Positions 57,201-64,000 of a DNA stretch of 64,000 nt are shown here, one piece after another. The stretch comes from SKLM01 sp964575455 (GTDB lineage: Bacteria; Chloroflexota; Anaerolineae; B4-G1): contig CAZNRX010000004.1 of assembly GCA_964575455.1 (NCBI GenBank), positions 57,885-121,884 of the forward strand, read 5' to 3'. The translations under genes and the position numbers were made by a program. Numbering within the stretch: the stretch's first letter is position 1; every line of letters starts with the position of its first letter. The notes below the pieces were generated by a model. That model saw only the letters and a list, made by a program, of their open reading frames with translations, ran no database searches and was not told where the DNA came from.

Positions 57201-59240
57201 CTCATCGTCAACAAGCCAACTTACGTTCGCTTGTACGTGACCACGGACGCTTCGTCAAAGACGCGTCACGTCCGGGGTTGGCTCAAGGTGCTAGGCAAGA
57301 CCCAGGAGCCTTGCTGGAACCAAGTGACCGCCAGCAACCAGGTGTCCCTGGAGCAACAGCGAGGATCTACCTCCCTCAGTCTCCTCTGCCCAGTGCCTTG
57401 GACGTGGGTCGAGAAGAGAGGAGTGTTAGAAATCGTTGCTCACGTGGAGTCGTGGGAGATAGACGACCCCGATACCGCGAACAATGAGGATTGGGTCAAT
57501 CTGTCGTTAAAACCTTCGCCGCCGCTCAACATCCAGATCGTGCAGGTGCGCGATGGCTGCCCGGACACAGGCGCCTGCCCAGCGAGCCACGGTTACGCCT
57601 ACAAGGACTACAAGGATATTCACCTGGCGATGCAGCGGATGTATCCCTTGAACCAGGTCATGCTTTACACGCACGAGGTCGGGGACATCCACGTCAAGTG
57701 GACTGGCGTGTATACCACGCTGAAAACGATAAAACAGCTCGCAGCGCGCCAGGGGAGCGTATTCGGTCCCACCACCGTCTATATGGGCCTGGTGCGAAGC
57801 GAGGTGAACACGTTGGACAAGTATAGGGGCAAGCCCTTCCACTTCGGCGGCCTGGGATCCTATGTATCTCCCGTCAACTGGGTCAAGGGCATCAGCCCGA
57901 TGACAGCAGCCCACGAGACGGGCCACAACCTTCAGATGAAGCACGTCAAGGCCTGCAAAGCCAACGGTGGGGCCGTGGAGCCCTATCCCTATAGCAACAC
58001 CGAGTGGCTCAGCGCTGGCGGTCCGCGAGACCACTACGGCCTGGACACCGGCCCTATCCCAATCGAGATCAAGCTGCCCCGCGAGCATGCCGACTTCATG
58101 ACGTACTGTGGCCCCGCGTGGATCTCGGACTACACGTTCAAGAAGCTGTACACGCAGTTGAAGGCCAACGCGGGGATAAGGGCAGCAGGGCAGTCCGCCT
58201 CCTGGGATCCGGAGACCGAGTATTTGATGATCATGGGGGACGTCGAGCCGGAGACAGACGACGTTGACCTCCTTCCCATCATGCACATGCAAGGGGACGA
58301 GATAGATCCGGACGTCTGGACCAATCCAGACGGCGACTACGCCGTCCGGCTGCTCGACGCCGGGGACGAGGTGTTGTTCGAGCAGACCTTCGGCCTGATC
58401 GAGGAGCCGCACGACGAAGCGGGCGCAGCCATCACTCTGTTCGTCCCCTACGATGCCGGCGTGGCCCGGCTGGTCATCACCCACGACGGCGAGGAGCTGA
58501 CGACCGTCGCCGTCAGCCCCAACGCGCCGACGGTGACCCTGGACCCGGTGACGGGCGACGTTTCGGGCACATTGACCCTTTCCTGGACCGCCTCCGATGC
58601 CGATGGGGACGATCTCACCGCCTCAGTCTACCTCAGCGCCGATGGCGGCGAGACGTGGCGCCTGATCACCCTCGGTCTCAATGGCGACCAGGATGCTCTC
58701 GACACATCCCTCTGGCCACACATGGATCAAGGCATGCTGCGGGTGGAGGTCAACGACGGCGTAAACGTGGGGCAGGACGTGACCGGGCCGTTCAGCGTGG
58801 CAGCGAAGGCCCCGGTCGTCTTCGCCCTCGCACCGGAGGATGGCACGATGGCCCCGGCGGGGTTGCCCATCCTCTTCACCGCCACCGGCTACGATGCCGA
58901 GGATGGCCCGATGGAGGGAGAGGCGATCACCTGGTCGTCCGATCGAGACGGAAACCTGGGTACAGGAACCCAACTGGTGATGCCGGATCTCAGCCCCGGT
59001 CAGCATGACATCACCGTCACCGCCACCGACAGCGACGACAACACAGCCACCGACTCGATTCAGGTCTACGTCGGCTACCGGACGTACCTGCCCATAATCC
59101 TCAAGCGGCAGGAGCCAAGTGCAGTCCCGGAAGCGGCCCCTGATGGGGCCTGGAACCCCTTCTTTGACCTCACGCTGGCTCTGGCGACGGTGCTGGTTGG
59201 CTCTTTCGGCGTGCTGAACTACTTGGGAGAACAGAAGTAG
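54204..59240 (+). CDS. Secreted multidomain protein: seven PPC domains plus zincin metalloprotease
   Basis: 1,678 aa; ATG at 54204 with AAGGAG 7 nt upstream. Signal peptide about 1-35. Seven PPC-type domains, each starting near CPxxYExND and holding DVDxF/DEDWF metal-site motifs, joined by Thr/Pro linkers (TPTPTPTS). Then a CARDB-like domain and a zincin with HETGHNLQMKH (His1237-His1247) and MTYCGPAWISD. Ig-like domains and the tail YLPIILKR follow, and unusually another 45 residues with a membrane segment (FFDLTLALATVLVGSFGVLNYL). Paralogue of the 46487 protein with PPC repeats in place of the beta-helix. Confidence 0.88.
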   Translation: MKNGLPTARRNLVPVALLAILIFLAVSATLSAQRTASPPNGEKPRGGPAVAAPLDCPYDGYEDNDTFASAYGLIESGISYCAAYICPSGDEDWFKFSVASGQEITLDLYDLPADFDLALYDPSNTYVTDSANADTTPERIVHTALMGGDYRAHIRGYNGAYSEEDDYCIRVELGEESTPTPTPTSTPSCPTDDYESNDYFEEAWLIDDGVQHTAYICPSGDEDWFRLYVAEGQEITVDLYGVYGDLPDDFDVYLYNPSEEQVAGSALGDTAPEQFTHIPEQSGQYRIQVIGYAGAWSTDPYRLLVTLEDEPTPTHTPTATPTNTPTATSTATPTPTPTQETGCPETESDDDFDSATSLTLGSDNFDYICCGEQQDVDFFSLWLDQGDSIIVTLEGLPADYALALYEQDAPPAVITSDNPGTENEQINWTAALRGPHYIKVFSAHGQCDNLNPYNLRVVPAVPTRTPTATPTCPADEAGNTFGQATDIVTGTERIAHICPAGDQDWFKFPAIIGQEITVQLYNLPADYELELYSPSNTWLVSGGQSGTSSEQIFHTATTDGDYRVRVFGVLGASSSAPYTIKVILGHACPPDRLEDNDDADHAHALTQVYTGTQTVSALSICPAGDEDWFSLNLGEDDIVIPEITHDLGQGPLQLYLVDPDKTTDLRWTWGLIDPESFRHTVTKAGLYYLRVEAKTASDTNPDYTINVAVRQPTPTPTPTPTSTSTSTPTPTATPRYPACPDTYEPNNDFDEQLWSLPTLVGSSRSSYICSPDDVDYWTVWVGTGDIIQITVDHPGQTYEIELYDPDRVFAGFSSPMGSGHKVFLARTAEKSGDWYVKVAGPAGASDSTRPYEIKAKRIHCPDIYEPNNSFDVAKAIPTGQPIEAHICHLGDVDFYKFPATAGQYVTLDLTKITLPGQKMTLYDPWRRKLSSSTTWEINQPIRSSGDYYVKIEAPGDYDPYVAYGLEASLSTLSTYPEVDLQLTDMEVVQSVQSLNNDVPLIVNKPTYVRLYVTTDASSKTRHVRGWLKVLGKTQEPCWNQVTASNQVSLEQQRGSTSLSLLCPVPWTWVEKRGVLEIVAHVESWEIDDPDTANNEDWVNLSLKPSPPLNIQIVQVRDGCPDTGACPASHGYAYKDYKDIHLAMQRMYPLNQVMLYTHEVGDIHVKWTGVYTTLKTIKQLAARQGSVFGPTTVYMGLVRSEVNTLDKYRGKPFHFGGLGSYVSPVNWVKGISPMTAAHETGHNLQMKHVKACKANGGAVEPYPYSNTEWLSAGGPRDHYGLDTGPIPIEIKLPREHADFMTYCGPAWISDYTFKKLYTQLKANAGIRAAGQSASWDPETEYLMIMGDVEPETDDVDLLPIMHMQGDEIDPDVWTNPDGDYAVRLLDAGDEVLFEQTFGLIEEPHDEAGAAITLFVPYDAGVARLVITHDGEELTTVAVSPNAPTVTLDPVTGDVSGTLTLSWTASDADGDDLTASVYLSADGGETWRLITLGLNGDQDALDTSLWPHMDQGMLRVEVNDGVNVGQDVTGPFSVAAKAPVVFALAPEDGTMAPAGLPILFTATGYDAEDGPMEGEAITWSSDRDGNLGTGTQLVMPDLSPGQHDITVTATDSDDNTATDSIQVYVGYRTYLPIILKRQEPSAVPEAAPDGAWNPFFDLTLALATVLVGSFGVLNYLGEQK

Positions 59241-59270
59241 GCAGACGATAGCCTGCGAAGAACACGCCCG

Positions 59271-59302
59271 CAGCCCCCATCCCAGCGCTGGGATGGGGGC
59301 TG
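59271..59302. terminator. Perfect palindrome after the zincin gene
   Basis: CAGCCCCCATCCCAGC and its exact reverse complement directly abut (32 bp). Stable hairpin 30 bp after the stop; no clear T-run, so terminator or transcript-stabilising structure. Confidence 0.5.
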
Positions 59303-59358
59303 TAGGTTGAGACATCCCGCCAGCACAGGCCAGAGGAACTAGCCTTCTGGTCAGAATA

Positions 59359-59367
59359 TGCTATAAC
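59359..59367 (+). promoter_or_regulatory. Extended -10 of the clostripain-type gene
   Basis: TGC-TATAAC (hexamer 59362-59367); no clear -35. About 47 bp before the ATG at 59414. Confidence 0.4.
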
Positions 59368-59413
59368 GGGTCTGTGAATGAATGACCATATGAACCATAG
59401 GGAGGGATCTCAA

Positions 59414-62400
59414 ATGGATCAGCGCGCTAGCCACCTCATCGTAGCTGCAGGCATCCTCATCGCCTTTGCAGCCATCATCAGCTTTGTCGGCCTCCTCTCA
59501 ACCGATCGGATCCTGGCCCAGGCCGACGAGCCTGAGCATGCCGAATCGGGCGGCCTGTGGACGCGTCCAGCGCCTCCCTCATCTGTCTCGTCCACCTTTC
59601 GCGCACAAGCGGACCTGTTCGTCCTAACGCTCGCACCCAATCCACTGGTCGAGAGGCGAGAGATGTCAACCGAGAAGTACGCGTCTGATGGGCCACGACC
59701 GCACGTGACGACGAGCGGCCCAGCCGGCACACCAGCGTCCTTTCGCCTGCCGCCATCGGCCAGGCCCAAGTACGTCGGAATCGCAGCGATCCAGAGCACA
59801 AACGACTGGACGCCGGACTTCGTGGAGGATTTCGAGGATGGCATCGACCCTTCCACCTGGCTGACCGTGGATCAGAGCGATGATGGAGCCGAGCGCTTCT
59901 GGGGCGCCGATGACTTCCGGGTGAACAGTGGCGATCAGTCGGCCTGGGTTGCCGCCGGCGGAGCAGACGGGGTCGATCCAGAGCTCTACTACTACCCCCA
60001 CAACCTGGACGCCTGGCTCATCACCAACAGGCACTTCGACCTGAGCGATGTGCAGATGGCCGATGCCGAGTTCACCATGTACCTGGATACAGAGCCTCAG
60101 GATGACTATGTCTTCGTCGGTGCCTCGGTGGATGGGGAGGACTTCTACGGCGAATCGTGGACGGGCTTCTCGGGCGGTTGGCAGTCCTTCAACCTGGATC
60201 TGTCCGATTTCATCGGCTATCAGCAGGTCCAGCTGGCCTGGTACTTCCACAGTGACGGCGACAACTGGGGTGGCCTGGAGTACGACGGCGTGTGGCTGGA
60301 CGACGTCACCGTCTGGACGTATGAGGACACTGGTCCGCCGCAGAGCGATGAGTCGATACAGAACGGCGACTTCGAGACAGGTGACCTGACCGGTTGGGTG
60401 GCGCCGCCCGGATCAACCGTCATCGTCACGGAGGCAACCAACCCCGTCAGCGGTGACTACGTCGCGTACTTCGGGGGCATACCCAACGCAGACGAGCTTC
60501 TCTATCAGCCCATCACAGTGCCCGACAGCGACGTGACCAGCGCTCGCTTCGGTTTCTGGATCAACGAGTTTGGCACAGAGATAGCAGCGGGCGCAGACCT
60601 GTTCTGCGCCGGACTGTACGACAGCGAGCTCGATGACCTTCTGCTGGACCTGGGCTGCCTGGACGGCGTGGACGCCTCCACGAGCGCGCTCGATCCTGAC
60701 CCCTGGTGGCAGGTGGACTACCACCTCACAGGTGAGGAATGGAACGCCATCAAGGGCCAAACCGTGAACGTGGTCTTCGAGATGCAGACCGACGGGAGTC
60801 TGAACACCACCATCTTGGTCGATGACGTCACCTTCGAGGTGGTGACCGGCGGCAGCACGGGCGATGCGTACGAGCCCAACGACAGTCGTGCCGAAGCGAC
60901 GGCAGCAACGCTCGGAACCGTCATGTCAGATCTGACCATCGATCCCGATGGCGACTATGACTACTTCAGCCTGTCCGGCGACGCTGGCGACACCGCCGTG
61001 GTCGATATCGACGCGGCGGTCAACGGTTCTGCGTTGGATTCATACGTGTGGCTGCTCGATTCCAGCGGAGACGTGGTATGCGAGAATGACGATGATGGGT
61101 ACACGCTCGACTCCTATCTCTCTTGCGAACTGATCAGCGGCGGCACCCATTACGTGGTGGTCACCTCGTACGACGGCAGCGGTGATCGCAGCTACGCCTA
61201 CACCCTTCTGGTCGACGTCAGCGGCAGCGGCGAGCCCTCGCCCACGCCCCCTCCCACACCCGAGCCAACGCCAGAGCCCACCCCGCCCCCCGGTGGCACC
61301 AAGGACTGGACGGCGATCCTCTACCTCGACGGCGATAACAATCTCTGCGATTCCTATCCATACCTGATCACCCGTATGGAGGACGAACTGGGGGCCAAAC
61401 TGAGCAGCTTCTTGAACGTGGTGGTGCTCTTCGACCGTGATCCGAGGTACTGCAGCAGCGGAGGCACCACTCGCTATCTCGTGCAGCCCGGCAGCAACTA
61501 CACGGACGGCACAAACCGTTGGGACATGGGCGAGCTCAACATGGGTGATCCCCAGACGCTGGTCAACTTCGCCACCTGGGCCATGCGAAACTACCCCGCC
61601 GAGCACTACTATCTGGCCATTGACAACCACGGCGGTGGAATCTCGGGCGTGGCCTGGGACGATACGGACAGCCACGACAACATCACCAACGACGAGCTGT
61701 ACACGGCCCTGAAGGAGATCACGCAGAACGGCAGCCGCAGGCTGGACGTCTTCGCCTACGAGGCGTGCCTCATGGGGATGTACGAGAACGCCTACGACAT
61801 CCGCGAATTCACCGACTACGTCTTCTTCTTCCCCACCATCAGCTGGACCAACAACGCTTCCTACCCGTCGTACCTGGGACACTCGAACTTCACCGCGTCA
61901 ACGACGGGCCGAGAGTTGGGCGAGATCATCTTCGACGTGTACTACGCGGCCGTCACCAACCCCTACGCATTGTCGCTGATTGACTCCAGCAAGATGGCGG
62001 CGGTTCAGGCAGCGGTGGACGACTGGGCGGACGCGCTGAGCGCCTCGGTGGGCACGACCAAGAACGGGATGACCAGCGCGCGCTCCAACGCTCAGAAGAT
62101 CGACACCAACGGCGACGACCTCCTCACTGACCAGGACAACTACATCGACCTGTGGGATCTGGCAGATGAGATGGCGGCCCGCGGCATAGCCGCAACCGAA
62201 GCGGCAGACGTCAAGGCCGCCGTCGACGAGGCGACCGTACGTTCAGACCAACGGTCACGAGGAACCTTGAACTACACCAACATCCATGGCCTGAGCATCT
62301 ATTGGCCCCAGACGGCGAGCGGAGCCTACTCCGCTTACGTCGGCGACCGAGTGTACAACTCGACCCGAGATGGTCGGTGGGACGAGTTCCTGGAAGACTA

Positions 62401-62515
62401 CTTCGGCGGGTCGGAGCGCGGAGGTATGCCGACGGACCCCGGCCCCACCGAGCGTCGACCCGATGCCGGGATGGGGAATAACGTCTATCTGCCACTGGTA
62501 GGGCGCAGGTTCTAG
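59414..62515 (+). CDS. Secreted clostripain-family (C11) cysteine peptidase
   Basis: 1,033 aa from the ATG at 59414, with GGGAGGGA about 8 nt upstream. Signal/anchor about 8-33. Two jelly-roll-like domains (FVEDFEDGIDPSTWLTVDQ and IQNGDFETGDLTGW), a PPC domain (DAYEPNDSRAEA) and a Pro-rich linker. The C11 peptidase domain at about 630-1010 has its catalytic dyad His739 (AIDNHGGGISG) and Cys785 (AYEACLMGMYE). Ends in NNVYLPLVGRRF. Clostripains cut after basic residues and are often activated by calcium. Third protease-type surface protein in this region. Confidence 0.92.
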   Translation: MDQRASHLIVAAGILIAFAAIISFVGLLSTDRILAQADEPEHAESGGLWTRPAPPSSVSSTFRAQADLFVLTLAPNPLVERREMSTEKYASDGPRPHVTTSGPAGTPASFRLPPSARPKYVGIAAIQSTNDWTPDFVEDFEDGIDPSTWLTVDQSDDGAERFWGADDFRVNSGDQSAWVAAGGADGVDPELYYYPHNLDAWLITNRHFDLSDVQMADAEFTMYLDTEPQDDYVFVGASVDGEDFYGESWTGFSGGWQSFNLDLSDFIGYQQVQLAWYFHSDGDNWGGLEYDGVWLDDVTVWTYEDTGPPQSDESIQNGDFETGDLTGWVAPPGSTVIVTEATNPVSGDYVAYFGGIPNADELLYQPITVPDSDVTSARFGFWINEFGTEIAAGADLFCAGLYDSELDDLLLDLGCLDGVDASTSALDPDPWWQVDYHLTGEEWNAIKGQTVNVVFEMQTDGSLNTTILVDDVTFEVVTGGSTGDAYEPNDSRAEATAATLGTVMSDLTIDPDGDYDYFSLSGDAGDTAVVDIDAAVNGSALDSYVWLLDSSGDVVCENDDDGYTLDSYLSCELISGGTHYVVVTSYDGSGDRSYAYTLLVDVSGSGEPSPTPPPTPEPTPEPTPPPGGTKDWTAILYLDGDNNLCDSYPYLITRMEDELGAKLSSFLNVVVLFDRDPRYCSSGGTTRYLVQPGSNYTDGTNRWDMGELNMGDPQTLVNFATWAMRNYPAEHYYLAIDNHGGGISGVAWDDTDSHDNITNDELYTALKEITQNGSRRLDVFAYEACLMGMYENAYDIREFTDYVFFFPTISWTNNASYPSYLGHSNFTASTTGRELGEIIFDVYYAAVTNPYALSLIDSSKMAAVQAAVDDWADALSASVGTTKNGMTSARSNAQKIDTNGDDLLTDQDNYIDLWDLADEMAARGIAATEAADVKAAVDEATVRSDQRSRGTLNYTNIHGLSIYWPQTASGAYSAYVGDRVYNSTRDGRWDEFLEDYFGGSERGGMPTDPGPTERRPDAGMGNNVYLPLVGRRF

Positions 62516-62639
62516 GACAGCGGACTCCGTACAGAGGCGGGTGATCGAAGGGCAGCACATCGACGATAACAAGCTCACGCGCGCGGTGGTTAAAGCCACA
62601 CGCTACAGGTGGTCTGGATCTGCCGATCCAAGCAGGGCG

Positions 62640-62834
62640 TCAGCTCCCCACCGGCGCGTGAGCCTGGATGAAGGCATAGGTCCTCTCCGCCACCGTCTCC
62701 CACTCGCTGTCCACGGTGATGACGTGGCCGGAGTTGTGGAGGGTGACCAACGCCTTGTCGGGGTAACCGACGCGCTCGTACGTGTACCGTGCGCTGTCGG
62801 GAGCGATGGCCTGATCGCCGGTGCTGGGGCCGGA
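62640..62834 (-). pseudogene. C-terminal fragment of an alpha/beta-hydrolase (esterase)
   Basis: In frame GDQAIAPDSARYTYERVG, YPDKALVTLHNSGHVITVD, SEWETVAERTYAFIQ, AHAPVGS and stop, with an in-frame stop just upstream (62835-62837) and no start. It resembles the end of Est30-like carboxylesterases, including the catalytic His in NSGHVIT and the Asp region before PDSA. The body of the gene is missing; the fragment lies directly behind the NUDIX stop. Confidence 0.65.
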
Positions 62835-62840
62835 TCAACA

Positions 62841-63452
62841 TCAGGTCGGCGAGCCAATCTTCCTCTCTTTTCCGTCTACCTCAACAAGGTGGGGTTCACA
62901 GCGCAGCAGCGCCAGCGCGCTGTGACCGTCCTCCATCTCACCGTTCCGCGCCATCTCCACCGCTCGGCCTGCTGGCACCTCGTGGACCTCGATGAGCTCC
63001 CCGGCCTCGCGATGGGGCTCGCCATCGAGGCGCACGTCGCGTGCCAGCACGACGTGACAGACCTCGTCGATGATGCTGTTGCCGGGACGGTAGGAGCCGA
63101 CGTAACACCAATCGTCGCTGCTACCACCGACCTCCTCGGCCAGCTCCTGCCGCGCCAGCTCCACCGGGCTGCCCTCGAAGTCGTGGAAGCCGCCGGCGGG
63201 CACCTCCCAACACCACGCGTCCATGGTATAACGAAACTGGCGGATGAGAACCACGTTTCCCTCGGCAGTCAGCGGCACCACCCAGACCGCGCCAACACCC
63301 TCGACGTAGGCGTAGGGGCCGATGTGACCATCAGGCCAGCGCACCACGTCCTTCCGCACCCGGAACATGTGGTAGTCGAAGGGATAGCTCGTCTCCAGCC
63401 GCTTCCATCCCAGTGCGACGCCGTTCGGCTTGTCAGTGTTCTGCAAAGTCAC
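62841..63452 (-). CDS. NUDIX hydrolase (ADP-ribose pyrophosphatase-like)
   Basis: 203 aa, GTG start at 63452 overlapping the stop of the upstream small ORF (GTGA). The NUDIX box at about 86-110 reads GGFHDFEGSPVELARQELAEEVGG; the usual REL is QEL, while the Glu pair that binds metal is present. PAGGFHD and YRPGNSIIDEVCHVVLARDV match ADP-ribose/nucleotide-sugar pyrophosphatases. The last residues (KERKIGSPT) run up to the esterase fragment. Confidence 0.88.
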   Translation of the reverse strand: MTLQNTDKPNGVALGWKRLETSYPFDYHMFRVRKDVVRWPDGHIGPYAYVEGVGAVWVVPLTAEGNVVLIRQFRYTMDAWCWEVPAGGFHDFEGSPVELARQELAEEVGGSSDDWCYVGSYRPGNSIIDEVCHVVLARDVRLDGEPHREAGELIEVHEVPAGRAVEMARNGEMEDGHSALALLRCEPHLVEVDGKERKIGSPT

Positions 63453-63829
63453 CCCAGCTTTCGTTCAATGAACGCTTCCAGATAATCAACCCGCGACTCG
63501 ATCTTACGAGCCTCGTCGCTGTAGTGCCCTCTCAGTTCTCCAGCGAAGGACCATAACCAGTCCTCCCGAGACTGATCCCGGTTGATCCGAATGTCAGACG
63601 CGCTTCTGAACTGCAACTGCCCCCAACCAAGGGCACCGATGCGCAGGCAGCTCCAATCGAACCACTCAATTGGCTCAACAATGGCTGTGACATCCTCAAG
63701 CGTTCCACAACCGGCATCGGCTCCACTCTTCGCTGGGCTACTGCAGCCCGGACGAGTACGAACGGCGCTACTATGAGGAGCAGGCTTTTGCTTAACCTTC
63801 TGTCCACCAAATCGGGGGAACCCGAGCAA
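63449..63829 (-). CDS. Small protein, probably truncated at its 5' end by an IS remnant
   Basis: The only in-frame start is a TTG at 63829. The first 44 codons lie antisense to a transposase tail and look non-coding; protein-like sequence begins about 63697: EDVTAIVEPIEWFDWSCLRIG, GWGQLQFRSASDIRINRDQS, REDWLWSFAGELRGHYSDEARKIES. It overlaps the NUDIX start by 4 bp, suggesting an original coupled pair. Unknown family. Probably the native start was lost when the insertion element landed. Confidence 0.45.
   Translation of the reverse strand: MLGFPRFGGQKVKQKPAPHSSAVRTRPGCSSPAKSGADAGCGTLEDVTAIVEPIEWFDWSCLRIGALGWGQLQFRSASDIRINRDQSREDWLWSFAGELRGHYSDEARKIESRVDYLEAFIERKLG
63709..63795 (+). mobile_element. 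IS3-family transposase, C-terminal remnant
   Basis: In frame NRHRLHSSLGYCSPDEY then ERRYYEEQAFA and stop (TAA 63793-63795). RLHSSLGYxSPxEYE...YYEE is the characteristic end of IS3-group OrfB transposases. The sequence after it (TGTCCACCAAATCGGGGG, 63801-63818) looks like the right inverted repeat of such elements. The rest of the element is absent from the window. Confidence 0.75.
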
Positions 63830-63885
63830 ACAAGCTCATCGGGGGGCAAACAAGCTCATCGGGGGGCAAACAAGCTTAGAGGGGG
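63826..63885. repeat. 20-bp tandem repeat, three copies
   Basis: GCAAACAAGCTCATCGGGGG at 63826-63845 and 63846-63865, and a variant with TTAGA in place of CATC at 63866-63885. Its end (ATCGGGGG) resembles the adjacent IS end. A hairpin GGGGGTG-TGT-CACCCCC follows at 63881-63897. Confidence 0.7.
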
Positions 63886-63928
63886 TGTGTCACCCCCGTG
63901 CCCAATGGTGTGAAGTTATTATCGACTT

Positions 63929-63940
63929 TCTCGATCGAGA
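63929..63940. promoter_or_regulatory. 12-bp palindrome, possible operator
   Basis: TCTCGATCGAGA, 13 bp before a possible start codon at 63953. Confidence 0.3.
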
Positions 63941-63952
63941 TGATTTGTTAAC

Positions 63953-64000
63953 ATGAACATGGTAGTGACAGATCTAGTAAACGAACTTGAGGAGGTCGGT
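63953..64000 (+). CDS. Possible start of a gene running off the right edge
   Basis: ATG at 63953 opens 16 codons (MNMVVTDLVNELEEVG) to the window end; GAGATGA about 9 nt upstream may serve as ribosome site. Too short to identify. Confidence 0.3.
   Translation, partial: MNMVVTDLVNELEEVG

Noticed and set aside
62541..63485. 314-codon frame antisense to the NUDIX gene
   Set aside because: The NUDIX box on the minus strand is unambiguous; the plus frame is its shadow.
63826..63897. CRISPR-like repeats
   Set aside because: The units abut directly without spacers; this is a simple 20-bp tandem repeat beside an IS end.

Overview
The window looks like a chromosomal segment of a Chloroflexota bacterium, probably from the Anaerolineae/Caldilineae side of the phylum. 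This is inferred from gene content, with no 16S rRNA present. Indicators are several secreted proteins ending in a YLPLV(M/G)R-type tail, a giant SARP/BTAD-ATPase-TPR regulator, moderately high GC, and a diterpene enzyme pair of the kind known from Herpetosiphon and Mycobacterium tuberculosis.

Region 1 (1-12.6 kb, all minus strand) is a phosphate-responsive block: PhoB-PhoR, a small unknown ORF, a PstS with two near-identical binding domains in one chain, a HAMP-GAF sensor followed by SurE nucleotidase, and an operon of an SPFH protein, two solute-binding proteins (one fused to a von Willebrand A domain) and a partial membrane protein. Three transcription units are preceded by arrays of TTAA-centred half-sites with an exact 11-bp period. 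Each array is followed at the same 11-nt gap by a -10 hexamer, which together predict a local Pho regulon.

Region 2 (12.9-17.7 kb, plus) holds a YbdK-like carboxylate-amine ligase, a site-2 protease with CBS domains, an HD hydrolase, a tyrosine-recombinase-like protein lacking the catalytic residues, and a small excisionase-type HTH protein.

Region 3 (17.8-29.2 kb, plus) is a tightly packed ten-gene unit: MFS transporter, GNAT enzyme, ABC ATPase, FtsX-type permease, small membrane protein, GT87-like glycosyltransferase, an Rv3378c-like diterpene synthase/transferase, an Rv3377c-like class II diterpene cyclase, histidine kinase and response regulator. It reads as a diterpenoid cluster with tailoring, export and signalling genes. 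It is the most interesting locus in the window, partly because the residue matching the catalytic Asp of Rv3378c is Asn.

Region 4 (29.3-35.9 kb) is translation and transcription housekeeping: tRNA-Lys, tmRNA, an M20 peptidase, tRNA-Ser(TGA)/Ser(GCT)/Arg(GCG), serS, greA with a terminator-like leader, and lysS. Region 5 (35.9-62.5 kb) is an envelope and secretion region: a 2,024-aa alpha-2-macroglobulin-like lipoprotein with an intact thioester motif, the SARP regulator (carrying an in-frame palindromic repeat insertion), two zincin metalloprotease-containing surface proteins, a head-repeat protein, small secreted proteins and a clostripain-type peptidase. Region 6 (62.5-64 kb) holds a NUDIX hydrolase amid decay: an esterase fragment, an IS3-family transposase tail, a 20-bp tandem repeat and the start of another possible gene.
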